From an uncultured Flavobacteriales bacterium (GTDB taxonomy: Bacteria; Bacteroidota; Bacteroidia; Flavobacteriales_G; Salibacteraceae): 44,138 bases of DNA. The stretch lies in the NCBI GenBank assembly GCA_937899835.1, contig CALCCE010000208.1:1-44138 (forward strand). The letters run 5' to 3'. The position numbers and the translations under genes were made by a program. The number at the start of each line of letters is the position of its first letter. Position 1 is the first letter of the stretch. Of this stretch, positions 23,854 through 31,978 are shown piece after piece. Under the pieces are notes generated by a model that saw only the letters and a program-made list of their open reading frames with translations, did no database searches and was not told the DNA's origin.

Positions 23854-24227
23854 CAGCTTTTGCTAAAAAAGATCATTTTAACGGCTACCACCAAGAGCAA
23901 TCCTCCAAAAGCTTTTTTAAGCAGTGCGCCATCCAGGTTGAGGGCAATTTTAGAGCCCACGTACCCGCCAAGCATAAAGGTGCCAGCAATAATAATGGCA
24001 TAGGTGTAGTCGATGCTTTTTTGCTGGTGATAGTTGTAAGCTGCCAGGATGCCGATCGGTAACAGTAAAGTGGCAACACTGGTTCCCTGGGCCTGATGTT
24101 GGGTAAAACCCATGAAAAAAACCAAAGCTGGCACAATCACAATTCCGCCTCCAATGCCGAGCATACCGCTCAACATTCCGGCTAACAAGCCGATTACAAC
24201 TAAGGTGATGATTTCTTGGGCGCCCAT
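23853..24227 (-). CDS. Half-size TauE/SafE-family membrane transporter
   Basis: 124 residues with four predicted helices. The family motif GMLSGMLGIGGGIVIVPALVFFMGFTQHQAQGTSVATLLL appears once. Full-length TauE/SafE permeases have two such repeats in about 250 residues, so this is a single-repeat version that would need to dimerise. Frame is intact on both sides, the upstream gene ends 6 bp before its start and the downstream gene overlaps its stop, so it is not a broken fragment. Known family members move sulfonates, sulfite or other small organic anions. Confidence 0.85.
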   Translation of the reverse strand: MGAQEIITLVVIGLLAGMLSGMLGIGGGIVIVPALVFFMGFTQHQAQGTSVATLLLPIGILAAYNYHQQKSIDYTYAIIIAGTFMLGGYVGSKIALNLDGALLKKAFGGLLLVVAVKMIFFSKS

Positions 24228-24233
24228 GGGGGA

Positions 24234-27200
24234 TTAAAAATCCAGCCCAAGGGAAAGGTGAGTTATCGGTTCGAGTACCTGTCTGTCCTCTACCCCCCAG
24301 GCGTAGTCAAATCTAACAAAATATCCCCACAGCTTGGTACGCAAGCCGATGCCGTAAGAGCCAATCAATGGGTCTTTCTGATTTTTGAGGGTGATGGTCA
24401 ACGGATTGTTGACGATCTCGTCAGTGTTGAATGAATTGTCTTCAGAGTAAGGACTATCACCGGTCCAGGCGGTACCAAGATCACCAAAGCCAATGAGCTG
24501 AAAGTTGGAAATCAGATCTGATTTGATGGGCTTGTTAAGGAAATACTTGAACACCGGCCAACGCAGCTCACTGTTGAGCACCGCAAAACTGTTTCCGTTA
24601 CGGGCATTCTGAATGAATCCGCGCATGTTGGTTGCGATGGTTTGGAAATAATAGTTTTGGTCTTGCGAGATTTGAGTATCAAAGTCGAAGCGCTCACGAT
24701 CGCCCAAGACAATCCAGTTGTCTACCGATCCCATGTAATAAACCAACCTACGGCTACCAAAAGAAGTACTGGCCGCAAAGCGGTTGGCCCAGATTAAACT
24801 CCGGTGAAGTTTTTGATAATGGCGAAAATCAGCACCCACCACGGTCATATCCGACTGGGCAGCCCCGATTTCTTGCTGATACTCGGCAAATAACTTGAAG
24901 CGCAAGCCATTGTACAGGTTTAAACCGCGGTCAAGGGTATTGTCGAAAATGTATTCCAGTTTGGCTCCACCCCAGTTGATGAAATCATCAGGAATTTCCA
25001 AACTCTGCCGATTAGTGGATAAGGTAATGAGTCGATCTCTGCGGCCCATAAACGAAAACCGAACTGCCGCTACCTCACTGAAGGGCCATTTATAAATGGC
25101 ACGCCCTTGATAAGTAATGTTACGGGTAAGATTTTGCTCGTTGACGTAGGTAATGGTTTGCCGGTTGAAAACGTATTGGCGGTCCAACCTGCGCGAACGG
25201 TTGAGGAAAGACAAAAGGTACTCTACGTTGTTGTTGTTAAAGGAGTAGCGAAACCCACCTTCCAACTTGTAGTCCTCAAAAAGGTCGATGATGCCCAATT
25301 TGGCAAATCCACCCATTCCTGGGTTGAAATAGGGACCTCCATTAAACCGTTGGTAAACATCGTTGGTAAAATCAAAATCGAACTGCGTAACAATGTCGGT
25401 AGAGACAAAATTGATGTTGTAATTCCGATTTTGTGGAAGGCGAAATTCCTCTGGCTCTTCCGCTAACGCTTCTTCCGCGGTTGCAGGTTCCGTTTTAGTA
25501 GAGTCATTTTCTTCCTTGTTTTTCTTGGCCTCTAACCGGATGAAGCGAGAGCCCTCTGAGGTTTTTTCCGATTCTACCGGCTCACTCTCAAACTTATAAT
25601 TGTCAATGTCAATCTCGCCCGAGTCACGGCTTACCGGCACATCTTCACTAAAAACATCGATGGTTTCATATTTCAAATCGCGGGAATCGCTCCTTTGCTC
25701 GTCTAAGGCAGACTGGCTGTCTTGCTGCTCAATGGCATCTTTGAGGTCGGTATTGCGAAATTCCAGGTCAAAGGTTTGCGGTTCACCCCCAAAATTACCT
25801 ACCATCAGGCGGTAGCGTCCATTGAGGTATACGATCTCCGCATACTTTGCCGATTCTACATCTACATCGTGTTCTAAAATGTTGCGGTAATAGTTGGTGA
25901 TCGGGTTGGTTTTGGTGAAGTACCGGTAGTTGAATGTGGTGTCGATGCTGGCAATCGCACTGTCAGGACGACCTATGTAACGGTTGATAATGCCATTTTC
26001 ATCCGCCAGAAACGTGTAAAGTTGCTGATCGTAAGGCTGCGCAAAGGTTTCCGAAATTCCAGGTGTTTCCGTCACCCGTCGAAGTTGCTTCGACTTGGTT
26101 TTAACATCATAAACGTACAAGTCGAGGTCGGCTGGTAGTAAAGGAACGCTCTTAGAATCTACGTCCAACATTTCGCTGTCGCGGTTAGAGCTAAACAAGA
26201 TGTATCTTCCTTTTTCTACGTAAGCAGGATACAGATCATCGTACAAGTCATCGGTGATCTTAGTTTGAGAATTGGACGAAACCCGGTATTCGTACAAATC
26301 CGTTTGGCCGTCTTTGAAGGCCGAAAAAATCATGCTTTTCCCATCAGGCGAATAGGTAAAGCTCGTGATTCTTTCCAGCCGGAAAATCGGCTTGGTGATC
26401 ATTTTCTTTTCCTCCAGAAGGTAGAGTGATAACTGCACCTCCCCTTTCTTCTCGTAGATAATGGCAAGGTTGTCTCCTCTTGGGCTCCAATCCAACAAAG
26501 GATACGACTCGTCATTGATGCGATCGAGCTTATGATTGCCCTTCATCAATTGTTTTTTCTTTCCGGTGCTCAAATCATACGTATACACCCGAAATTGCCC
26601 CATTTGATTGGTTACAAAAGCCACTTTGTCTCCATCAGGGTGAATCCTAAGCTGTGTATATTTTCGATTTTTCCGAATGCGAAAGTCCAGGTTTTCACCA
26701 CCTGGAGCCAATCGTGCATCTTCTTCTAGCTTGTACTTATTTTTGTAGTGGGTTTCACTCTCTGCCAAAAGGGTTTTGAGTGAGACGCCCAATACAAACA
26801 AAAATCCACTTTCTACATTGCGGCTTATGCGGGCCATGTATAGAATGTTGGGGATCACATTTTCGCCATACGTTTCTGCAACGTAAGCCCAAAGGCTGTG
26901 CCCTGCATCACGTGCGTCTTCACCGGTGAGGCGGTTAAACTTTTTGAAGCGATCATCGAGCATCCCATCCCGAAGTCGGTTGTCGATGACCAGGCTGCGG
27001 GAATCGGTAACATAGGAGATCAATCCTTCGGAATACCATTCAGGAAGATTGAGCAAGGTGGAGTTCTTCACCATGTCCTTCAGGTTGTTACCAAACATCA
27101 TTTTATTAAAGATGATGCGGGCCAACCCCGAACGGATTTGACGCTCTAATTTTTCATGATCTCCTTCAAAGTAGACGAATACTTTGTTGCCTGAAATACG

Positions 27201-27614
27201 CGTAACTCCACCAATGTTGTACTGCTCTCCATCTTCTAACCCGATGTTACTTTGACGAAAATGCTCTAACTTGTTGTACAGCAGGAAATATACTTTGTCT
27301 TCCAGGTAGTAATCAAAGGTTTTCTGAAGTTCATCAAGGGTTTTCTGAGCAGTTTTGGCAGTATAAATAGCGGTGTTCTTTCCACCAGAATAGAAATAGA
27401 GGTTGAAGCGATCAAACTTGTAATAACTCCAGATAAGGTCTTGGTGCTGTACCCGGTTTTTGCCGAAAGAAATATTGGATCCGTGGTAGAATTGCGCCCA
27501 GGCAGCATGGGATATACTGCCCAAAAGAAACACTCCTAAAATGGAGCATACCAGCTTTAAAGTACGCCTTGATCCCCGCATATGCCGTTTAAACAACTGG
27601 TAAAGGTAACTCAT
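24234..27614 (-). CDS. Large outer-membrane protein: peptidase-MA-like, PD40 propeller and beta-barrel
   Basis: 1126 residues; a start at 27581 (MRGSRRTLK...) would give a shorter signal peptide and is equally plausible. Cleavage is likely at WA-Q (40/41). About 50-270 resembles a gluzincin (peptidase MA-like) domain, with LPEWYSEGLISYVTD. However, where HExxH is expected the sequence reads QIRSGLARII, so the zinc site seems lost. About 310-540 has TolB-like PD40 blades (RIHPDGDKVAF, FTYSPDGKSMIF). An acidic linker (about 640-740) leads to a C-terminal outer-membrane barrel (750-1126) ending in Leu-Asp-Phe. Heads an operon with the half-TauE and M20 genes. The function is likely a surface or outer-membrane scaffold. 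Confidence 0.8.
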   Translation of the reverse strand: MSYLYQLFKRHMRGSRRTLKLVCSILGVFLLGSISHAAWAQFYHGSNISFGKNRVQHQDLIWSYYKFDRFNLYFYSGGKNTAIYTAKTAQKTLDELQKTFDYYLEDKVYFLLYNKLEHFRQSNIGLEDGEQYNIGGVTRISGNKVFVYFEGDHEKLERQIRSGLARIIFNKMMFGNNLKDMVKNSTLLNLPEWYSEGLISYVTDSRSLVIDNRLRDGMLDDRFKKFNRLTGEDARDAGHSLWAYVAETYGENVIPNILYMARISRNVESGFLFVLGVSLKTLLAESETHYKNKYKLEEDARLAPGGENLDFRIRKNRKYTQLRIHPDGDKVAFVTNQMGQFRVYTYDLSTGKKKQLMKGNHKLDRINDESYPLLDWSPRGDNLAIIYEKKGEVQLSLYLLEEKKMITKPIFRLERITSFTYSPDGKSMIFSAFKDGQTDLYEYRVSSNSQTKITDDLYDDLYPAYVEKGRYILFSSNRDSEMLDVDSKSVPLLPADLDLYVYDVKTKSKQLRRVTETPGISETFAQPYDQQLYTFLADENGIINRYIGRPDSAIASIDTTFNYRYFTKTNPITNYYRNILEHDVDVESAKYAEIVYLNGRYRLMVGNFGGEPQTFDLEFRNTDLKDAIEQQDSQSALDEQRSDSRDLKYETIDVFSEDVPVSRDSGEIDIDNYKFESEPVESEKTSEGSRFIRLEAKKNKEENDSTKTEPATAEEALAEEPEEFRLPQNRNYNINFVSTDIVTQFDFDFTNDVYQRFNGGPYFNPGMGGFAKLGIIDLFEDYKLEGGFRYSFNNNNVEYLLSFLNRSRRLDRQYVFNRQTITYVNEQNLTRNITYQGRAIYKWPFSEVAAVRFSFMGRRDRLITLSTNRQSLEIPDDFINWGGAKLEYIFDNTLDRGLNLYNGLRFKLFAEYQQEIGAAQSDMTVVGADFRHYQKLHRSLIWANRFAASTSFGSRRLVYYMGSVDNWIVLGDRERFDFDTQISQDQNYYFQTIATNMRGFIQNARNGNSFAVLNSELRWPVFKYFLNKPIKSDLISNFQLIGFGDLGTAWTGDSPYSEDNSFNTDEIVNNPLTITLKNQKDPLIGSYGIGLRTKLWGYFVRFDYAWGVEDRQVLEPITHLSLGLDF

Positions 27615-27629
27615 AAAGAGCAGTCTTAT

Positions 27630-27637
27630 TATTTTTG
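27630..27637 (+). promoter_or_regulatory. -7 promoter element of the metallo-beta-lactamase gene
   Basis: TATTTTTG fits TAnnTTTG exactly and lies 42 bp before the ATG at 27680, in the divergent gap after 27614. No TTG occurs at the -33 distance. Confidence 0.4.
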
Positions 27638-27679
27638 TTCCGCACTTTTTTCGGGTGCTTCAGGAAGCTCAACACAACC

Positions 27680-28324
27680 ATGATTCAAGTCCAACAATTC
27701 ACATTTAATCCTTTTCAGGAAAACACCTACATTCTTTATGACGAAACCAAGGCTTGTATCATCATCGACCCTGGTAATCATGTTCGTGAAGAAGATGCGG
27801 CCCTAACCGATTTCATTGCAAAGGAAGGTCTTGCTCCACAACGTTTGCTCAATACGCACTGCCACATCGATCATGTATTTGGCAATCGGTTTGTTGCACA
27901 AAAATGGCATCTTGACTTGGAAATGCACCGGCTAGACCTGCCTACCTTAACTATGGTGCCACTCTCTGCACAACTTTACGGCATTCGCACTTACCAAACT
28001 TCCCCGGAGCCTAAAAAGTTTTTAGAAGCCGGCGATATTGTTCGTTTTGGAACATCGGAATTGGAGGTGCGCTTTGTTCCCGGTCATGCTCCCGGACACA
28101 TTGCTTTTGTAGCCCATCCCGAAAAGCTGATTATTGGAGGGGATTTGTTGTTTCAGGGAAGCATCGGACGAACCGATTTGCCCGGAGGAGATTTTGATAC
28201 CTTGATCCAAAGTGTAGAAAGTCAAATCTTTTCACTGGACGATTCCTACACGGTTTTTCCAGGTCATGGTCCGGAAACCACTGTTGGTAGGGAAAAGAAA
28301 ACAAACCCCTTTTTCAATCGCTAA
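27680..28324 (+). CDS. Metallo-beta-lactamase-fold hydrolase (glyoxalase II-like)
   Basis: 214 residues from ATG 27680, beginning MIQVQQFTFNPFQENTYILYDE as in the YcbL/hydroxyacylglutathione-hydrolase-like branch. Metal ligands: His60, His62, Asp64, His65 in THCHIDHVFGN; His136/His140 in PGHAPGHIAF; Asp155 in GGDLLFQGSIGRTDLPGGD; and a late His in FPGHGPET. It lacks the C-terminal glutathione-binding helical domain of true GloB (about 250 residues), so the natural thioester may not be lactoylglutathione. Cytoplasmic. Stands alone between divergent and co-directional genes. Confidence 0.88.
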   Translation: MIQVQQFTFNPFQENTYILYDETKACIIIDPGNHVREEDAALTDFIAKEGLAPQRLLNTHCHIDHVFGNRFVAQKWHLDLEMHRLDLPTLTMVPLSAQLYGIRTYQTSPEPKKFLEAGDIVRFGTSELEVRFVPGHAPGHIAFVAHPEKLIIGGDLLFQGSIGRTDLPGGDFDTLIQSVESQIFSLDDSYTVFPGHGPETTVGREKKTNPFFNR

Positions 28325-28431
28325 GAAACCCTGCTAAAAGACTTGCCGCAATCGCCAATCAGCGGTAGGAGGTTTCATCGAAATGATTACTTTTATACAC
28401 CTTTAAATCTCTTTTTAAACGGGTAGGCTGA

Positions 28432-29133
28432 ATGAGCGTGATGAATTGCATTGTGGTTGACGACGATCCTATGTCGACCGAGGCGCTGAAGAAATGCATC
28501 GAGAACACCTATTTTCTGAAATTGGTAGATGAGTTTGCTTCAGCAGAAGATGCCCTTGAAGGTTTATCCGAACTTAGTGTAGATTTAATATTTCTGGATG
28601 TAGAGATGCCTGGTATGAGTGGCATCGAATTCATCCGCTCCCTTAAAGATGTTCCCCAAATAATTATTACTTCGGCAAAATCGAACTACGCTGCCGAAGC
28701 TTTTGACTACAACGTTACCGACTACATTGTTAAACCGGTTGACCTTGATCGCTTTCAGAAATCGATCGAAAGGGTCAGGCTGATGAATGAAAACTTTCAG
28801 GTGAGTGCCCGCAAACCTGGAAATGATGTCTTTTTTGTGAAAGAAGATACACGCCTTGTTAAAATCAACGCAAAAGACATCTCCTACATTGAAGCCAAAG
28901 CCGACTACGTAAGTATTAACACAACCAAGAAGCGGCACACCATCCTTTCTACCATGAAAGCCATTGAGAGCAAATTGGATCAGGGGGATTTTGTACGCAT
29001 CCATCGTTCTTTTATCGTACGGTTGGACAGTATCAATGAAATCGACAACAATGTGGTAAGTATCGGAGACAAGCTCCTCCCGGTAAGCCGATCGTATAAG
29101 GTGAACCTGATGGAGAAGCTGAACATGCTCTGA
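28432..29133 (+). CDS. LytTR-family response regulator
   Basis: 233 residues. Receiver domain (1-120) with DDDP at 10-13, Asp56 in LIFLDVEMPGMSG, and Lys in YIVKPVDL. The C-terminal LytTR DNA-binding domain (about 130-230) shows VFFVKEDTRLVKINAKDISYIEAKADYVSI...FVRIHRSFIV...LPVSRSYK. It is an orphan: no LytS-type kinase lies next to it. A strong terminator follows 18 bp downstream. Met4 (28441) is an alternative start that begins the receiver domain more tightly. Confidence 0.9.
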   Translation: MSVMNCIVVDDDPMSTEALKKCIENTYFLKLVDEFASAEDALEGLSELSVDLIFLDVEMPGMSGIEFIRSLKDVPQIIITSAKSNYAAEAFDYNVTDYIVKPVDLDRFQKSIERVRLMNENFQVSARKPGNDVFFVKEDTRLVKINAKDISYIEAKADYVSINTTKKRHTILSTMKAIESKLDQGDFVRIHRSFIVRLDSINEIDNNVVSIGDKLLPVSRSYKVNLMEKLNML

Positions 29134-29151
29134 TTTCCCAAAACTTCCACC

Positions 29152-29174
29152 GGTGGTTCGTCCACCTTTTTTTT
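29152..29174 (+). terminator. Rho-independent terminator of the LytTR regulator
   Basis: GGTGG (29152-29156), loop TTCGT, CCACC (29162-29166), then eight T residues (29167-29174). It lies 18 bp after the stop codon. Confidence 0.8.
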
Positions 29175-29192
29175 GCATTTGTCGAAGGTCTT

Positions 29193-29239
29193 GGACATTG
29201 ATCGAAATGTCCGAACAATTGCTGCTTCAATATTCGATC
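29193..29239. repeat. Nested inverted repeats upstream of the MscS pair
   Basis: GGACATT (29193-29199) pairs with AATGTCC (29206-29212) around 6 bp. In addition GATCGAA (29200-29206) is an inverted copy of TTCGATC (29233-29239). The two dyads share bases, so only one hairpin can form at a time. They lie 37-83 bp before the first MscS gene and after the terminator, a position suited to an operator or a leader switch. Confidence 0.35.
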
Positions 29240-29275
29240 ATTGCAACCTCTTAAATCAAACTATAATAACTCACT

Positions 29276-30094
29276 ATGGATAATCTGGATGACACGCTGG
29301 TAAAAATCAAAGAGATGATCATTCTCTATGGCATAGAACTGCTAACGGCTTTAGTGGTACTCGTAATTGGCCTTATGGTCATAGGTTTCATTACGAATAA
29401 CATCATGAAGCTCATGGAGAAGCGCAATGTAGATGCATCGCTCCGGCCGTTTCTTCGCACTTTAATTTCTGTGATCCTAAAAATTGCACTGGTCATTACA
29501 GTGCTGGGGATGTTGGAAGTGGAAACCACCTCTTTTGTGGCCATTTTGGGTGCCGCTGGTTTGGCAATTGGCATGGCCCTTTCAGGCACCTTGCAAAATT
29601 TCGCCGGTGGTGTCATGATCCTCATTTTCAAACCCTTCAAAGTGGGTGACGTGATCGATGCGCAAGGTTACATTGGAGCCGTCAATGAAATTCAGATTTT
29701 TAATACCATCCTTAAAACTCCCGATAACCGTACCATCATTATTCCAAATGGCGGATTGGCCACGGGAAGCATGGTCAACCTTTCTACGGAACCCCAACGC
29801 CGGGTAGACTGGACGGTTGGCATCGGCTATGGTGACGATGTGGATAAAGCGGAAGCGGTGATTCAAAAATTGATTGACGCCGACTCCCGCATTTTGAAAG
29901 ATCCTGCTCCCTTTATCGCGGTTTCTGAATTGGCCGATAGCTCTGTGAACTTTACGGTTCGTGCTTGGGTCAACTCGGCTGACTACTGGGGTGTCTTCTT
30001 CGACATGAACAAAGCAGTTTATAAAACTTTCGATCAGGAAGGGCTCAACATTCCATTCCCACAGATGGATGTGCATGTACACCAAAACAATTGA
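29276..30094 (+). CDS. mscS: MscS-family small-conductance mechanosensitive channel (first of two)
   Basis: 272 residues. TM helices at about 15-40, 60-85 and the pore-lining TM3 near 90-115 (FVAILGAAGLAIGMALSGTLQNFAGGVMILIFKPFKVGDVI), the Gly/Ala-rich motif of MscS. The beta domain (IFNTILKTPDNRTIIIPNGGL) and C-terminal alpha/beta domain with NIPFPQMDVH are complete. MscS channels open under osmotic downshock to release solutes. About 60% of positions match the next gene by eye, indicating a tandem duplication. The gap between them is 45 bp. Confidence 0.93.
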   Translation: MDNLDDTLVKIKEMIILYGIELLTALVVLVIGLMVIGFITNNIMKLMEKRNVDASLRPFLRTLISVILKIALVITVLGMLEVETTSFVAILGAAGLAIGMALSGTLQNFAGGVMILIFKPFKVGDVIDAQGYIGAVNEIQIFNTILKTPDNRTIIIPNGGLATGSMVNLSTEPQRRVDWTVGIGYGDDVDKAEAVIQKLIDADSRILKDPAPFIAVSELADSSVNFTVRAWVNSADYWGVFFDMNKAVYKTFDQEGLNIPFPQMDVHVHQNN

Positions 30095-30139
30095 ACCTCT
30101 TTCAAATAATGTTTAACTAACAAAAATTTGCAATTCGAT

Positions 30140-30952
30140 ATGGACATTGAAAAATACCTCGACAAAGCGATTGACGTCATTGTTAGTCACGGCCCTGGAA
30201 TTGTGGCTGCCCTTGTAGTTTTAATCATTGGTTTATGGATTGTTGGCAGAATTGTCAATGTGGCCAAAAAACTGATGGAAAAGCGCGGGGTCGACCCTTC
30301 CCTACGGCCTTTTCTCGGAAGCCTGATCTCGGTAGGCTTAAAAGCTATGCTGCTGATCAGCGTGGCCGAAATGGTAGGCATTGAGACCACTTCATTTGTT
30401 GCCCTGATTGGTGCCGCTGGTCTGGCCATTGGCCTGGCCCTGCAGGGTACCCTGGCCAACTTCGCCGGTGGTGTGCTCATTTTGTTGTTCAAACCCTACA
30501 AAGTGGGCAACCTCATCGAAGCGCAGGGCCACATTGGTGTGGTCAAAGAAATCCAAATTTTTGTCACCATCCTGCTGTCGCCCGAAAACAAAACCATCAT
30601 CATTCCCAATGGAGCGATTTCGAACGGAGACATTACCAACTACACTACTGCTGGTAAAATCCGGGTAGACCTCACCATGGGCATCGCCTACGATGCGGAT
30701 ATCAAAACGGCCAAAGAAACGCTGATCAAAATCATGGAAAACCACCCCAAGGTTTTGAAAGACCCGGCTCCTTTTGTAGGCGTAGCTGAACTGGCCGACA
30801 GTTCGGTGAACCTGGCGGTTCGCCCCTTCTGCGAACCTGAAAACTACTGGGATGTATATTTCGACATTTACGAACAAGGGAAAGAGGCTTTGGATGCTGC
30901 TAACATCACCATCCCGTTCCCACAGTTGGATGTTCACTTAGAAAAACAGTAA
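30140..30952 (+). CDS. mscS: MscS-family small-conductance mechanosensitive channel (second of two)
   Basis: 270 residues from ATG 30140; the in-frame TTG at 30128 is rejected. It has the same layout as the preceding gene, with TM3 FVALIGAAGLAIGLALQGTLANFAGGVLILLFKPYKVGNLI and the end NITIPFPQLDVHLEKQ. At the pore it reads GLALQG where the first copy has GMALSG, so gating may differ. It probably shares a transcript with its duplicate and with the DUF3078 and OmpA genes that follow, as no terminator is visible until 33153. Confidence 0.93.
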   Translation: MDIEKYLDKAIDVIVSHGPGIVAALVVLIIGLWIVGRIVNVAKKLMEKRGVDPSLRPFLGSLISVGLKAMLLISVAEMVGIETTSFVALIGAAGLAIGLALQGTLANFAGGVLILLFKPYKVGNLIEAQGHIGVVKEIQIFVTILLSPENKTIIIPNGAISNGDITNYTTAGKIRVDLTMGIAYDADIKTAKETLIKIMENHPKVLKDPAPFVGVAELADSSVNLAVRPFCEPENYWDVYFDIYEQGKEALDAANITIPFPQLDVHLEKQ

Positions 30953-30992
30953 AGTTTAAATCAACAACTTACTTAGAAGCAAATCTATATTC

Positions 30993-31955
30993 ATGAAACG
31001 AGGAATTTTGATACTTCTCTTAGGCGGGCTTTGGATTTCACAGTCCGCCATGGGGCAGTCAGATGACGATAAGGCATTTGTTGAAGATGCCACCCAAAAA
31101 ACCAAGGAAAACGTAGGAAGTGAAGAGGCCAAAGAACCCTCTTGGAAAAAAGGAGGAACGGCTTCACTCAATTTCAACCAGGTTTCCCTCATCAACTGGG
31201 CTGCCGGTGGACTCAATTCGGTTGCCGGTAGTGCCTTCTGCAACCTTTATGCGAATTACCGCAAGGGGAAAAGCACCTGGGACAATACCCTGGACCTGGG
31301 CTATGGTTTGATCAAACAGGGCAATCAGCGCTTTATCAAAAGCGATGATAAAATCGATTTCACTTCCAAATATGGCCAGGAGGCTTTTGGAAATCCGAAA
31401 TGGTTCTATTCCGGGCTGCTCAACTTCAAAACCCAGTTTGCTCCGGGTTATTCTGACCCACCGGCTAACCTGGACCGTATTTCCGACTTTCTTGCACCTG
31501 CCTATTTGCTGGGTGCCATCGGTATGGACCACAAACGAAACGACAACCTCTCGCTGTTTCTTTCTCCGGTAACCGGGAAGTTGACCATTGTGAACGATGA
31601 CTCTTTGTCGGCAGAAGGCGCTTATGGCGTAGATGCCGGAGAGACCACCCGTTTAGAGTTAGGGGGATATTTAAAGATTGCCTACAACCAGGAAGTTTTG
31701 AAGAACGTGAACCTCAACTCACGCATTGAACTGTTTTCTAATTACATCAACAACCCTGAGAACATCGATGTTTTTTGGGAAACGGTGGTGACCATGAAGG
31801 TGAACAAATACCTCAACGCCAACATGGGTTTCACCCTCATCTATGATGACGATATCGACATTCCGGTTGCTGATGAAAACGGCAACCAAGTAGCTATTGG
31901 TCCCAGAACGCAATACAAGCAAGTACTGGGCATTGGCCTTTCCTATCAATTTTAA
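30993..31955 (+). CDS. DUF3078 family protein (outer-membrane or surface)
   Basis: 320 residues. Signal peptide 1-21 (ILILLLGGLWISQSAMGQ). The family signature WKKGGTASLNFNQVSLINWAAGGLNSVAG...NYRKGKSTWDNTLDLGYGLIKQG identifies DUF3078, a Bacteroidota protein family predicted to form an outer-membrane barrel. The C-terminus alternates strands and ends in IGLSYQF, with the terminal Phe typical of barrels. Function unknown. It lies 40 bp after the second MscS gene and 23 bp before the OmpA start. Confidence 0.87.
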   Translation: MKRGILILLLGGLWISQSAMGQSDDDKAFVEDATQKTKENVGSEEAKEPSWKKGGTASLNFNQVSLINWAAGGLNSVAGSAFCNLYANYRKGKSTWDNTLDLGYGLIKQGNQRFIKSDDKIDFTSKYGQEAFGNPKWFYSGLLNFKTQFAPGYSDPPANLDRISDFLAPAYLLGAIGMDHKRNDNLSLFLSPVTGKLTIVNDDSLSAEGAYGVDAGETTRLELGGYLKIAYNQEVLKNVNLNSRIELFSNYINNPENIDVFWETVVTMKVNKYLNANMGFTLIYDDDIDIPVADENGNQVAIGPRTQYKQVLGIGLSYQF

Positions 31956-31978
31956 TGCACTGCGAAACTGACAGAATC

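Noticed and set aside
23853-24227. Half-TauE gene as a truncated pseudogene
   Set aside because: Start and stop are tightly coupled with both neighbours and the four helices are intact, so it appears to be a real half-size protein.
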